64,000 bases of DNA from Devosia neptuniae (GTDB taxonomy: Bacteria > Pseudomonadota > Alphaproteobacteria > Rhizobiales > Devosiaceae): contig NZ_CP104965.1 in NCBI RefSeq assembly GCF_025452235.1, positions 310,001-374,000 of the forward strand. Direction: 5' to 3'. Positions within the stretch are counted from its first letter, which is position 1. Each line of letters starts with the position of its first letter. A model generated the notes under the pieces. It made no database searches. It was not told the DNA's origin and saw nothing but the letters and a program-made list of their open reading frames with translations. Made by a program: the position numbers and the translations under genes. Below are positions 52,846-62,464 of the stretch, piece after piece.

Positions 52846-53772
52846 TTACTCGGCCCCGCCGCCTGCGGTTTGGAGCCAGGCTTCGCCGCAGGATTTGGCG
52901 AGTTCGCGGATGCGCAGGATGTAGCTCTGCCGCTCCGTTACCGAAATCACGCCGCGCGCGTCCAGCAGGTTGAAATTGTGCGCGGCCTTGAGCACCTGCT
53001 CGTAAGCGGGGATGGCCATGGTCTGGCGATTGCCGCTGGCATAGCCCTTTTCGAGCACCGCGCGGCATTCCTTTTCGGCATCCGCGAAGTGGCGGAACAG
53101 CATTTCGGTGTCGGCGGCTTCGAAATTGTATTTGCTGGATTCCTGCTCGTTTTGCAGGAACACATCGGCATAGCTCACCTTGGCATCGCCCACGCCGCCA
53201 TTGAAGTTGAGTTCCATAATGGAATCAACGTTCTGCAGGTAACAGGCCAGGCGCTCCAGCCCATAGGTCAATTCGCCCGCAACGGGATTGCATTCAAAGC
53301 CGGCGACCTGCTGGAAATAGGTGAACTGGCTGACTTCCATGCCGTCGCACCACACTTCCCAGCCCAGGCCCCAGGCACCCAGAGTGGGGTTTTCCCAATC
53401 GTCTTCGACAAAGCGCAGATCGTGCAGAGCCGGGTCGATGCCGATGGCATAGAGCGACTTGAGGTAGAGATCCTGGATATTGGCCGGGGACGGCTTCAGG
53501 ATCACCTGGAACTGATAATAGTGCTGCAGGCGATTGGGGTTTTCGCCATAGCGCCCATCCTTGGGGCGGCGCGAAGGCTGCGCATAGGCAGCGTTCCACG
53601 GCTTGGGGCCGAGCGCGCGCAGGACGGTGGCCGTGTGCGAGGTGCCGGCGCCCATCGGCATGTCATAGGGTTGCAGGATGACACAGCCCTGCTCCGCCCA
53701 GAATTGCTGCAGCGTGAGGATCAGGCCCTGGAACGAGTTCTTAGGGTCCATGTGCGCGGGGCGGTCGGTCAT
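52846..53772 (-). CDS. glyQ: Glycyl-tRNA synthetase alpha subunit
   Basis: Catalytic subunit, 308 residues. Conserved sequences include [37 protein letters not shown], and [22 protein letters not shown] motif of class II synthetases, followed by [13 protein letters not shown]. Follows the S49 peptidase and a small membrane protein on the same strand. Confidence 0.97.
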   Translation of the reverse strand: MTDRPAHMDPKNSFQGLILTLQQFWAEQGCVILQPYDMPMGAGTSHTATVLRALGPKPWNAAYAQPSRRPKDGRYGENPNRLQHYYQFQVILKPSPANIQDLYLKSLYAIGIDPALHDLRFVEDDWENPTLGAWGLGWEVWCDGMEVSQFTYFQQVAGFECNPVAGELTYGLERLACYLQNVDSIMELNFNGGVGDAKVSYADVFLQNEQESSKYNFEAADTEMLFRHFADAEKECRAVLEKGYASGNRQTMAIPAYEQVLKAAHNFNLLDARGVISVTERQSYILRIRELAKSCGEAWLQTAGGGAE

Positions 53773-53826
53773 ATCGGAAACTATCCTATTGTCGCGCCAA
53801 ACCTCTAGTTTGAGCGTCCCGAGCGG

Positions 53827-54066
53827 TCAACGGCGTTTGTCGTCGTCCTTGCCATTGGGGCGGAAAGTGCCGTCATTATCACGCTTGAGATCGATGACGC
53901 CGGGCTGCTGGCGTTCGCGCAGGTCGCGCTCGCGACGCAATTGCCGCGTGGCCTCGTCATCGGCCTTGAACTGGCCTTTCCAGTCGCGCCAAATCTTGCG
54001 GATTCCCAGATAGATAACGCCAAAGACCACGGCGAAGATCAGAATGCGGATGATAAAACCGGTCAT
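53827..54066 (-). CDS. Small single-span membrane protein
   Basis: Seventy-nine residues: one helix (IIRILIFAVVFGVIYLGI) then a highly charged tail (DDEATRQLRRERDLRERQQ). Unrecognised, but small proteins of this layout commonly lie between an S49 peptidase and glyQ in rhizobia. Starts 3 bp after the peptidase stop. Confidence 0.75.
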   Translation of the reverse strand: MTGFIIRILIFAVVFGVIYLGIRKIWRDWKGQFKADDEATRQLRRERDLRERQQPGVIDLKRDNDGTFRPNGKDDDKRR

Positions 54067-54069
54067 GCG

Positions 54070-54897
54070 CTAAAGCCCAAATCGCGCCCAGATGGCGCGG
54101 TCCTCAATGGTGGCGGCGGCGTCGGCTGACAGGCCTGATGCCGAAAAACCGAAACGCGGCAGGCTGAGCCAGCCGCGCTTGGGTTCGATCATTTTCAGTT
54201 CGACATCCTTGCCATAGCGGGTGTGCAGGATTTCGTGGATATCGCCGAGCGTGTCGATCAGGCCAAGCTCGATGCCGCGCAGGCCCGGCCACCATTCGCC
54301 GGTGAACAGCACGTCGTCGGCGGCCTTGAGCTTGGCGCCGCGCCGCGTCTTGACCACGTCGATGAATACCTGGTGGATATCCAGTTCGAACTGCTTGATG
54401 CGCTCCACGTCGCCCGGCTTTTCCGGCAGGAATGGATCGAGCGTCGACTTGTTGATGCCCGCAGTATGCACGCGGCGTTCGACGCCCAGCTTTTGCAGCG
54501 CGCCGACAAAGCCGAAGCCGGCCATGATGACGCCGATGGAGCCCACAATAGAAGATGGGTCGGCAATGATCTCGTCGCCGGCGACGGCGATGAAATAGCC
54601 GCCCGAGGCAGCGGCATCTTCGACAAAGACCAGGACGGGTTTGTTGTGCTCATCGGCCAAGTCGCGAATGCGCTTGCCGATCAGCCGGCTTTGCACCGGG
54701 GAACCGCCGGGCGAATTGACGATGATAGCAATGGCCGGCGCCGACTTGATGGCAAAGGCCCGCTTGAGCAAGGGGGCGACCGCGGCGATGTTGAGCCGGC
54801 CCTGGCGCTGTTCGGCGGCGATGACGCCTTGCAGGCGCACGACGGGAATGACAGGAGCGCGCCGCACGAGGCGGGATAGCCAGTTTGGGGTCGCCAT
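54070..54897 (-). CDS. S49 family signal-peptide peptidase-like serine protease
   Basis: Protein of 275 residues in the SppA/SohB group. Substrate-binding VNSPGGSPVQSRLIG and the catalytic Ser in AAASGGYFIAVAGDEI are clear, followed by SIVGSIGVIMAGFGF. There is no strong N-terminal membrane helix, so it is the short soluble form. Likely co-transcribed with the small membrane protein and glyQ. Confidence 0.92.
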   Translation of the reverse strand: MATPNWLSRLVRRAPVIPVVRLQGVIAAEQRQGRLNIAAVAPLLKRAFAIKSAPAIAIIVNSPGGSPVQSRLIGKRIRDLADEHNKPVLVFVEDAAASGGYFIAVAGDEIIADPSSIVGSIGVIMAGFGFVGALQKLGVERRVHTAGINKSTLDPFLPEKPGDVERIKQFELDIHQVFIDVVKTRRGAKLKAADDVLFTGEWWPGLRGIELGLIDTLGDIHEILHTRYGKDVELKMIEPKRGWLSLPRFGFSASGLSADAAATIEDRAIWARFGL

Positions 54898-54947
54898 TGG
54901 GTCTCCTCTAGAGCTTCGCGGCCAGATTTAGGATGGGACGGCCCCGA

Positions 54948-55733
54948 TTACCAGTCGAGCCGGGCAATCCCACGAAAGATTGCGTCGAACTCTGGCCGGA
55001 AAGCGCGGCCTTCGGCATCGTGCAGGGCGCGGCTGGCCAGCATGCGTAGCGGCGCGCGTGAGCCCTTGATCCCGCGCAACAGGACGCGATTGACCGGGAT
55101 GTCGGGACGCGGGGTCAGCGGCAGGATGGTCAGGCCGCCGAATCTCTGGCTGAAGGCGGCGAGCAGGGGCGCCAGGCTCTCGACTGGGTAGATGAAAATA
55201 ACTTCGCCATTGGCAGCGGCCGAGGTTGCCGCGGTGCGGACCCATAGGTCGAGGGCCGCTGCATCCATGTGGCGGGCGGCGGCGCGGTCGCTGGTGGCGG
55301 CAAGTGTGCCGGCGCCGGATTCGAAAAAGGGCGGGTTGGCGATGACGGCGTCATAGTGATTTTCGAGCAGGCCCGCTGCTTTGCGGTCGGCGCCCTTGGC
55401 AGTGACGTCGGCCTCAATGATTTCGGCATGTCCAGCAAAGCCATTGGCCACTGCATTGTCGCGGGCCAGCGCGGCCATGTCGGGATTTTGCTCGACCAAA
55501 GTTGCACGGCAGGCGGGGGCATGGGCCAGTGCCACGAAGGCGGCCGTGCCGACACCGCTGCCCAGATCAAGCAGGCGTTCGCCCCCTTCGGAGACCGCTG
55601 CGCCGAGCAGTACGCTGTCCAATCCCGCACGGAACCCCTGCCGGGGCTGCGACAGAGTGATCCTGCCACCCAAAAAGGCGTCGCGTGTTATTGTTTGGTG
55701 TTTTACAAAGTCGTGTGGCTGGTCTAGGGACAT
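54948..55733 (-). CDS. tRNA1(Val) adenine-N6 methyltransferase-like protein (TrmN6 family)
   Basis: SAM-dependent methyltransferase of 261 residues. DLGSGVGTAAFVALAH is the SAM site and VIANPPFF the NPPF catalytic motif of N6-adenine enzymes; TLSQPRQGFRAGLDSVLL is typical for the TrmN6-like group. E. coli TrmN6 methylates A37 of tRNA1(Val); the target here is inferred. ATG 55733 is preferred; the gene diverges from the polyprenyl synthase across about 93 bp. Confidence 0.88.
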   Translation of the reverse strand: MSLDQPHDFVKHQTITRDAFLGGRITLSQPRQGFRAGLDSVLLGAAVSEGGERLLDLGSGVGTAAFVALAHAPACRATLVEQNPDMAALARDNAVANGFAGHAEIIEADVTAKGADRKAAGLLENHYDAVIANPPFFESGAGTLAATSDRAAARHMDAAALDLWVRTAATSAAANGEVIFIYPVESLAPLLAAFSQRFGGLTILPLTPRPDIPVNRVLLRGIKGSRAPLRMLASRALHDAEGRAFRPEFDAIFRGIARLDW

Positions 55734-55826
55734 CGCACCCGAAAAGGCCGTTTGGTGCGAAGCATATATGCGCAGACGCGGCGGGCTCAACCTGATTTGC
55801 CGATTGCGGCAAACGAGGATGGAATA

Positions 55827-56843
55827 GTGGTGTCAGTGCTGACCCAGATGCGAGAGGCGCAAAGCGCCACGCCGATCGAGCGGCTTGTTTCTGCCACCGA
55901 GGCCGACATGGCCAAGGTCAACGAACTGATTCTGTCGCGTGCCGAATCGCATGTCGAAATGGTGCCCGAGCTGGCGCGCTATCTAATCGAGAGCGGCGGC
56001 AAGCGGCTGCGCCCGATGCTGACGGTGGCGGCGGCTTCCCTGTTTGGTCGGGGCAATGGCAGCGCGGTCAATTTCGCGGCGGCCGTCGAATTCATGCATA
56101 ACGCGACCTTGCTGCACGACGACGTCGTCGATGATAGCGACATGCGCCGCGGCAAACCTGCGGCCCGCATGGTCTGGGGCAACAAGGCCTCGATCCTGGT
56201 CGGCGATTTCCTGCTCGGGCAGGCTTTCATGATGATGGTGGAAACCGGCGATATCGCCTCGCTCGGCGTGCTGTCGGCCGCCTCGGCGGTGATGGCTGAG
56301 GGCGAAGTGTTCCAGCTGGCCAAGACCGGGGACCTCGACACCACAGCGGACGACTATGCCGAGGTGATCCGCGCCAAGACTGCCGTGCTGTTCGAGGCCG
56401 CCTGCAAGGTGGGCGCCATGGCCGGCGGGGCCGATGCGGCGGGCCGGGAAGCTCTGGGCATTTATGGGCTCGAGCTGGGCACGGCGTTCCAATTGGTGGA
56501 CGACGCGCTCGACTATGGCGGGCAGAGCGGCACGCTGGGCAAGAATACCGGCGACGACCTGCGCGAAGGCAAGATGACCCTGCCGGTGATTCTGGCGCTG
56601 GCCAATGGAACCGAGGCAGAGCGCGCGGTGATCGCGGCGGCGTTGGGCAATGCCGAGGCGAGTGCCGAAGACGTGGCTGATGTCGTGGCGATCATGGAAC
56701 GCCATGGCGCATTGGAGCGCACGCTGGAACAGGCGCAGGCCCATGCTCGTGCGGCGCAGGATGCACTGGTGGCCCTGCCGGCATCGGAAATGCGGGCGCT
56801 GCTGGGCGACGTGGTCGAGTTCAGCGTGATGCGGGCGTTTTAG
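55827..56843 (+). CDS. ispB: Polyprenyl diphosphate synthase (octaprenyl/decaprenyl type)
   Basis: Trans-prenyltransferase of 338 residues that builds the ubiquinone side chain. First Asp-rich motif LLHDDVVDDSDMRRG and second LVDDALDYGG are intact, with GGKRLRP at the IPP-binding start. The GTG at 55827 has GAGGA seven bases upstream and replaces a longer frame that would run into the divergent gene. Product chain length (C40 or C50) is not certain; decaprenyl is usual in alphaproteobacteria. Confidence 0.92.
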   Translation: MVSVLTQMREAQSATPIERLVSATEADMAKVNELILSRAESHVEMVPELARYLIESGGKRLRPMLTVAAASLFGRGNGSAVNFAAAVEFMHNATLLHDDVVDDSDMRRGKPAARMVWGNKASILVGDFLLGQAFMMMVETGDIASLGVLSAASAVMAEGEVFQLAKTGDLDTTADDYAEVIRAKTAVLFEAACKVGAMAGGADAAGREALGIYGLELGTAFQLVDDALDYGGQSGTLGKNTGDDLREGKMTLPVILALANGTEAERAVIAAALGNAEASAEDVADVVAIMERHGALERTLEQAQAHARAAQDALVALPASEMRALLGDVVEFSVMRAF

Positions 56844-56857
56844 GCTCTGAGCCAACC

Positions 56858-57733
56858 CTAAGGCACAATCAACGGCGCTGCCGCGACCCAATGATCCGGG
56901 CTCGCCTGGCGCAGATCACTCGCGGCCTGATGGGCCTGAGTGCTCGAGCCGAAGAGACCGAAAACAGTGGCGCCAGAGCCGGACATGCGGGCCAGGATAC
57001 AACCCGGCGCAGCACGCAGGCGCTGCACCAGATCGCCGATCAGCGGCACGAGCTTGATGGCCGGCGGTTCCAGATCATTGCGGGTTTCGGCCAGCCAGAT
57101 GCCCAATTGGGCCGGGCGTGTGAGTGGCGTGGGCAGTGCGGGCAGTGGATAATTGTCATGAGCGCGCAGACGGCGGAACACGTCGGCGGTGGCCAGCGGC
57201 ACCATGGGATTGACCAGCACAATATGGCAGAGCGGGAATTCGGGCAGCGGCGCCAGGATTTCCCCGATACCGCGCGCCACCAGCGGCCGGGACAAGAGGC
57301 AGGCTGGCACGTCGGCACCCAATTGGGCGGCAAGAGCCGATAATTCAGCAATTGGGGTTGGCTGCCTCGAAAGCCCCGCCATCAGCCGGAGCGCGGCGGC
57401 CGCATCGGCAGAACCGCCGCCGATGCCGGCCGCAACGGGCAGGCTTTTGTGCAGCGTCAGAGCCAGACCCGTATCCACCGCGCCGGGCCAGCGGGCACGG
57501 AAGGCGGCCACGGCGCGCAACACCAGATTGGTCTCGCCACTACTCAGCCCCCTGGCAAAGGGGCCGGTGATGGTGAGGCTGTCGCCCGGCGCCGGCACGG
57601 CTTCGAGTTCGTCGGCCACATCGGCAAAGACGATGAGGCTTTCGAGATCGTGATAGCCATCCTCACGGCGGCGGGTGATGTGCAGCGCCAGATTGATCTT
57701 AGCCGGCGCCGCCTGGAAATGGGTCTGAGACAT
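56858..57733 (-). CDS. ispE: 4-diphosphocytidyl-2-C-methyl-D-erythritol kinase
   Basis: GHMP kinase of the MEP pathway, 291 residues. APAKINLALHITRRREDGYH opens the chain, the phosphate loop is LPVAAGIGGGSADAAAALR, and SGSGATVFGLF is the C-terminal GHMP motif. It follows the TPR gene by 9 bp on the same strand and converges with the polyprenyl synthase. Confidence 0.97.
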   Translation of the reverse strand: MSQTHFQAAPAKINLALHITRRREDGYHDLESLIVFADVADELEAVPAPGDSLTITGPFARGLSSGETNLVLRAVAAFRARWPGAVDTGLALTLHKSLPVAAGIGGGSADAAAALRLMAGLSRQPTPIAELSALAAQLGADVPACLLSRPLVARGIGEILAPLPEFPLCHIVLVNPMVPLATADVFRRLRAHDNYPLPALPTPLTRPAQLGIWLAETRNDLEPPAIKLVPLIGDLVQRLRAAPGCILARMSGSGATVFGLFGSSTQAHQAASDLRQASPDHWVAAAPLIVP

Positions 57734-57742
57734 CAGGCCGTG

Positions 57743-59524
57743 CTAGTTTACGGCTGGCTGGGCAGTATCCTCGGGAGCCGAGGTCGAATCCTCGGCCACC
57801 GGCGCGTCGTCGGAATCGGAACCCTCGGTCAGGCCATTGGCCAGCTTGGGCGCGACCCGCTTTTTGACATTGCCTTCCTGATCGACAGAGGCGGCGACGT
57901 TCCACTGGAACTTGGCTTCGAGCTTGCGGCCGGCGCGCCAATAGGCGTCACCCAGATGGTCGTTGATTTCAGCATCATTGGGGCGCAGCAGCACGGCCTG
58001 CTCGAGGGTGGTGACGGCCTCATCCATGCGACCGAGCTTGTAGAAGGCCCAGCCGAGCGAATCGACGATATAGCCATCCTGCGGCACGGCCTTGACGGCT
58101 TTCTCGATCATTTCGAGCGCGGGTTCGAGATGCATGTCCTGATCGATCCAGCTGTAGCCGAGGTAGTTCAGCACCTGAGGCTGGTCGGGATTGAGCTTGA
58201 GGGCCTCCAGGAAATCGGCCTCTGCCTTGGGCCATTGCTTGGCGCGCTCATAGGCAATGCCGCGCACGTAGTAGAAGCGCCAGTCGGAGGCGTTGTCGCC
58301 GCCGGTCAGTTCCAGCGCCTTGGTATAGGCCTCGGCGGCGGGCACATATTGCTCGTCATAGCGCAGCAAATCACCCAGCACGGAAACGGCGTCGAGATCG
58401 TCGGGGCGGGTAGCCACGATATTGCTCAGGCGGCGCAGCGCTTCGGGACGATCGCCAATGGCGTCCAGATTTTGTGCCACGCGGACCACGGCGGTGGATT
58501 TCATGACCGAGGTCGCGGGCACCGCCTCATAAATACTGTTGGCGGCCGGATGCTGGCCAGCGCTGTCGAGCAATTGGCCCAGTGCCAGCGAGATCACATC
58601 GGCCGATGGGTCGAGGTAAAGCCCCATGCGCAGGAAGACCAGCGCGAGGTCGAGGCTGCCATCGCGCGACAGGGCAACGCCGATGCCATGGAACATTTCG
58701 GCGGCGCCGACCTGCACATTGGTGGCGAAAATGCCCGGGCGCTGCCCGGCTTCGACGGCCAGCTTGACGCGGGTGACGATGGGATGGGTCAGGCCCTGCG
58801 CTTCAAACTGGGCGATAACGTCCTTGGCCTCGTCGAACCGGCCGGCATTGGCCAGAATGCGGGCATAGACCTCGACGATGCGTGCGACGAAGGGCTCGGC
58901 GTCGAATGCCTTGCCGGCAAGCGCGATAGCCTTGTCGGTTTCCCCCGCGGCTTCGGCCATCAGCGCGCGGTGGAAGACCAGGAAGTCCTCCAGCCCATTG
59001 GCGCCGAGCTTGTCGAGCAGGGCTTCGGCTTCGGGGAAGCGGTTATCGCCCACCAGCGCCCAAGCCTGCAGAATGCCGGCGGTGATGCCGGTGAAGCTGT
59101 CCTGGCCGATGGCGCCGAGCATTTTTTCAGCCGCGTCATAGCGGCGCTCCTTGATGGCCTCGGTGGCGACGACCAGTTCACCCAGCTCGTTGCGCGGATC
59201 GAGTTCGAGCAGATGCTTGGCGGTAGCGGCGGCCTGGCCAATCTGGCCATCGACGGCAAAGCCGATAAACGAGCGCTCGACCAGAACCGGATTGTCCCAA
59301 TCGGCCTGGGCAGCATCGTTGAAATAGCGCGCGGCCTCTTCGGTCCGCATATCCTTGAGCGCCTGCTGGCCGGCCATATAGGAGCCGGTGACGCTGGAGC
59401 GGAACAGCGACAACATGTCGAGGGACTGGGCAGGCTTGGTCTGGGCGGCCAGGGGGGCGGCAAACGCCGCCAGCATCAGCACCACGAAGGCGGGTCGCGC
59501 AAGACGGTTCACGAGCAATGTCAC
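57743..59524 (-). CDS. Exported tetratricopeptide-repeat protein
   Basis: Protein of 593 residues with a signal peptide (FVVLMLAAFAAPLAAQ) and TPR units throughout; the C-terminal set is clearest, e.g. AEADFLEALKLNPDQPQVL then DGYIVDSLGWAFYKLGRM. Periplasmic scaffold, partners unknown. Pairs like this (TPR gene directly before ispE) recur in rhizobia. The start is a GTG at 59524. The acidic Thr/Ser-rich end (EGSDSDDAPVAEDSTSA) is probably unfolded. Confidence 0.88.
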   Translation of the reverse strand: MTLLVNRLARPAFVVLMLAAFAAPLAAQTKPAQSLDMLSLFRSSVTGSYMAGQQALKDMRTEEAARYFNDAAQADWDNPVLVERSFIGFAVDGQIGQAAATAKHLLELDPRNELGELVVATEAIKERRYDAAEKMLGAIGQDSFTGITAGILQAWALVGDNRFPEAEALLDKLGANGLEDFLVFHRALMAEAAGETDKAIALAGKAFDAEPFVARIVEVYARILANAGRFDEAKDVIAQFEAQGLTHPIVTRVKLAVEAGQRPGIFATNVQVGAAEMFHGIGVALSRDGSLDLALVFLRMGLYLDPSADVISLALGQLLDSAGQHPAANSIYEAVPATSVMKSTAVVRVAQNLDAIGDRPEALRRLSNIVATRPDDLDAVSVLGDLLRYDEQYVPAAEAYTKALELTGGDNASDWRFYYVRGIAYERAKQWPKAEADFLEALKLNPDQPQVLNYLGYSWIDQDMHLEPALEMIEKAVKAVPQDGYIVDSLGWAFYKLGRMDEAVTTLEQAVLLRPNDAEINDHLGDAYWRAGRKLEAKFQWNVAASVDQEGNVKKRVAPKLANGLTEGSDSDDAPVAEDSTSAPEDTAQPAVN

Positions 59525-59687
59525 GAGGCTTATTTCTCCAAGGCCTTATCCAGCCAGTTCTGGCGGGCAAGATTGTCCGTTTTGCGACTGCGCCGCAAGT
59601 TCGGATGCAGTCACTTTCCGCTGTACTCTGTGCCGGGCCCCGATATCCGCTTGGCCCGGCCGGAGCCGCTGTGACATAAGAGAGGCC

Positions 59688-60515
59688 ATGGCTCAAGAAC
59701 GATCCCTCAGTCACGACGATATGGTCGGCATGCTCGATTGGTATCGCGCCGCCGGCGTGGATATCGCCGTGGGCGAGGAACCGGTCGACCGCTTCGCACA
59801 GCGCCCACCGATGCGGGCCACCGCTGTGGCTGCTCCGGTGGTGATGGGTGACCCGCGGGAAGCGGCGCCTGCCGAACGCGTTGCGGCCCCTGCCCCGGCA
59901 TTGGGTGGCGATCCGGCCGAAGCGCGCGCTTTGGCAGCGAGCGCGGAAACGCTTGAGCAATTGCAGGCCATTCTGGGCGCCTATGATGGCTGCGGGCTGA
60001 AATTGCGGGCGACGCAACTGGTGTTCGCCGATGGCAATCCTGAGGCCGATATCATGCTGATCGGGGAAGCGCCGGGCGCCGAGGAGGATCGGCAGGGCAA
60101 GCCGTTTGTCGGCAAATCGGGGCAATTGCTCGATCGCATGCTGGGGGCAATCGGGCTGGACCGCACCAAGGTTTACATCGCCAATACCGTGCCGTGGCGG
60201 CCGCCGGGCAATCGCACACCGACCCCCGAAGAAATGGCGCTGTGCCTGCCATTCCTGCATCGGCAGGTGGAACTGGTGGCGCCCAAGGTGGTGATGACGC
60301 TGGGTGGGCCGGCCATGCAGACGGTGTTCTCGACCACGAACGGGATCATCAAGATGCGCGGCAAATGGAGCCAGGTGGCGATCGGGCGGCATGAGGTCGA
60401 GGCCATGCCGACACTGCATCCGGCTTATCTCTTGCGCAATCCGGCGGCCAAGCAGCAGGCATGGCGGGATTTGCTGAGCCTGCGGATGCGGATTGAGGCG
60501 TTGGGACTAGTTTAA
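59688..60515 (+). CDS. Uracil-DNA glycosylase, family 4-like, lacking a full Fe-S site
   Basis: Removes uracil from DNA; 275 residues with a 95-residue N-terminal addition before the catalytic domain. Motif [18 protein letters not shown] and the late HPAYLLRNP motif are those of family 4. Of the four cluster cysteines only two remain, Cys102 (YDGCGLK) and Cys186 (ALCLPFL); the first is Tyr (Y99) and the third is Trp170 (VPWRPPGNR). A 4Fe-4S cluster is therefore unlikely. The ATG at 59688 is preceded by AGAGG. Confidence 0.87.
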   Translation: MAQERSLSHDDMVGMLDWYRAAGVDIAVGEEPVDRFAQRPPMRATAVAAPVVMGDPREAAPAERVAAPAPALGGDPAEARALAASAETLEQLQAILGAYDGCGLKLRATQLVFADGNPEADIMLIGEAPGAEEDRQGKPFVGKSGQLLDRMLGAIGLDRTKVYIANTVPWRPPGNRTPTPEEMALCLPFLHRQVELVAPKVVMTLGGPAMQTVFSTTNGIIKMRGKWSQVAIGRHEVEAMPTLHPAYLLRNPAAKQQAWRDLLSLRMRIEALGLV

Positions 60516-60616
60516 GCACCCGCCGCTTTTTTACACTCCCAATCCCGGCATGCCGCGTTATGGTCACCCTTGCGTGATTTGCAACGTTACTCCGACCACA
60601 AGAGCCGAAGAGCGTC

Positions 60617-61939
60617 ATGGCCTCTGTCATCAAGATCTATGCCCTGTTTCTGGGTTCGGCGCTGCTCATGTTCGGCGGGGGGCTGCAGGGGCTACTGCTA
60701 TCGGTGCGCGGCGCGGAGGAAGGATTTTCCCTGCTTTCACTGGGCCTGATCGGTACCGGCTGGTCCGTGGGGTTTGTGGCAGGCTCCATCACCGTGCCGC
60801 TGATCGTGCGCAAGGTAGGCCATATCCGAGCCTTTTCGGTGATGGCGGCCATCGGCACGGTCACCATTCTGCTCAATCTGCTGCTGATCAACGATCTCAG
60901 CTGGATCCTGCTGCGGGCGCTCTCCGGCTTCTGTTTTGCGGGCGCGGCGATGATCGTCGAAAGCTGGCTCAATGAAGTGGCCGAGAACAAAAGCCGTGGC
61001 ACGATCTTTTCGATCTATGTGACCATCAATATGGCCGCCTCGACGCTGGGGCAGATTGCCATGTCGGTGACCGGCACGGCGGGCTATGTGCCCTTCGTGC
61101 TCGGTGCCATCAGCTTTATCTGTGCGGTACTGCCCACCGCATTGACCTCGAGCCCCCAACCGCGCCCGCTGGCCTCGGCCAAGATCGACGTTCTTTTGCT
61201 GTATCGCACCTCGCCAGTGGCGGCGATCGCGGCCTTTTCGGTTGGCATGGCCAATGGCGCCTTTGGCACACTGGCGCCAGTCTACGGCTATGAGCGGGGG
61301 CTGGATGCCAGCGGCATTGCGCTGCTGTTTGCGGTGGCCGCCATTTTGGGCGCTGTGGCGCAAATTCCGTTCGGCCGATTGTCGGACCGCATCGACCGGC
61401 GGCTGGTGCTGATCGGGCTGGCGGGGTCTGCGTCGGTCGTCGGGGCCCTGACCGTGCTTATCAATCCCGAGGCGGGGTGGATGATGTATGTGCTGTTTGC
61501 CGCCTATGGCTTTGCCGCCAACCCGATTTACGCGGTGGCGGTGGCCCATGCCAATGACTTTGCCAAGGATGGCGACTTCGCCAAGATTGCCGGCGGCATG
61601 CTGCTGATCCTGGGTATCGGGCTGGCCATTGGCCCGGCCGTGGCCTCGATGATCATGGGCGCCTGGTCACCGGTGGGGCTGTTTGTCATCACCGCGCTGT
61701 TCCACGCGCTACTCGCGGTCACCGCCTATCTGCGCATGCGGGTGCGCAAGAGCGTGGATGCGTCCGATCGTGCCCCGTTCCAGGCCATGGGCAATGACAG
61801 GCAGGTGACGCCAGAATCGATTGTACTCGACCCACGGGCTGATAGTGATGACTACGAGATGCCGGGAGACGAAGCCCCGGTGCCCGAGGAATTGGCGAGC
61901 AGCGGAGAGACAGGCAATGTTCAAGACGGAAAGATTTGA
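60617..61939 (+). CDS. MFS transporter, YcaD-like
   Basis: Twelve-helix carrier of 440 residues of the MFS family like YcaD. FVAGSITVPLIVRKVGHIR at loop 2-3 and GRLSDRIDRRLVL in the second half are the expected repeats of motif A. The last 70 residues are an acidic soluble tail (PGDEAPVPEELASSGE). The 3' end overlaps the moaB gene by 23 bp. Substrate unknown. Confidence 0.9.
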   Translation: MASVIKIYALFLGSALLMFGGGLQGLLLSVRGAEEGFSLLSLGLIGTGWSVGFVAGSITVPLIVRKVGHIRAFSVMAAIGTVTILLNLLLINDLSWILLRALSGFCFAGAAMIVESWLNEVAENKSRGTIFSIYVTINMAASTLGQIAMSVTGTAGYVPFVLGAISFICAVLPTALTSSPQPRPLASAKIDVLLLYRTSPVAAIAAFSVGMANGAFGTLAPVYGYERGLDASGIALLFAVAAILGAVAQIPFGRLSDRIDRRLVLIGLAGSASVVGALTVLINPEAGWMMYVLFAAYGFAANPIYAVAVAHANDFAKDGDFAKIAGGMLLILGIGLAIGPAVASMIMGAWSPVGLFVITALFHALLAVTAYLRMRVRKSVDASDRAPFQAMGNDRQVTPESIVLDPRADSDDYEMPGDEAPVPEELASSGETGNVQDGKI

Positions 61940-62453
61940 AGACCGGGCGTTCAAGCCGCTTTCCATCGCCGTGATTGCCGTTTCCGACACGCGAACCCTG
62001 GAAACCGACACCGGCGGCGCGCTGCTCAAATCGCTGCTGGAAGCCGATGGGCATACTTGCGCCGAACGGGTGGTGGTGCGCGACGATATCCAGCTGATCC
62101 GGCAGGCGGTGCAGAATTTTGTGGCCGATCCGGAGGTGGACGTGATCCTGACCACGGGCGGCACCGGCTTTTCCGGGCGCGACGTGACACCCGAAGCCAT
62201 TGAACCGCTGTTCGACAAGCGGATGGAAGGCTTTTCCGTCCTGTTCCATCAATATTCGGCCACGACTGTGGGGACCAGTTCGCTGCAATCGCGGGCAACG
62301 GGCGGACTGATCGGCACCACCTTCGTGTTCTGCCTGCCCGGTTCGCGTGGCGCCTGCCGCGACGCCTGGGAAGGCATTTTGAGCCATCAATTGGATTACC
62401 GGCATAAGCCCTGCAATTTCGTGGAGTTGATGCCACGGTTGGATGAGCGGTAG
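61917..62453 (+). CDS. moaB: Molybdenum cofactor biosynthesis protein B
   Basis: MoaB/Mog-fold protein of 178 residues that adenylates molybdopterin. SIAVIAVSDTRTLETDTGG starts the fold, TTGGTGFSGRDVTPEA is the molybdopterin-binding signature, and LPGSRGACRDAW the C-terminal one. ATG at 61917 lies inside the end of the MFS gene, so the pair is coupled. Confidence 0.95.
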   Translation: MFKTERFEDRAFKPLSIAVIAVSDTRTLETDTGGALLKSLLEADGHTCAERVVVRDDIQLIRQAVQNFVADPEVDVILTTGGTGFSGRDVTPEAIEPLFDKRMEGFSVLFHQYSATTVGTSSLQSRATGGLIGTTFVFCLPGSRGACRDAWEGILSHQLDYRHKPCNFVELMPRLDER

Positions 62454-62464
62454 GGGGTTGGGCC

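Noticed and set aside
57449..59674. A 741-codon plus-strand open frame opposite the TPR gene
   Set aside because: It is antisense to a gene with signal peptide and TPR units, has no family-like motif, and long antisense frames are frequent at this G+C.
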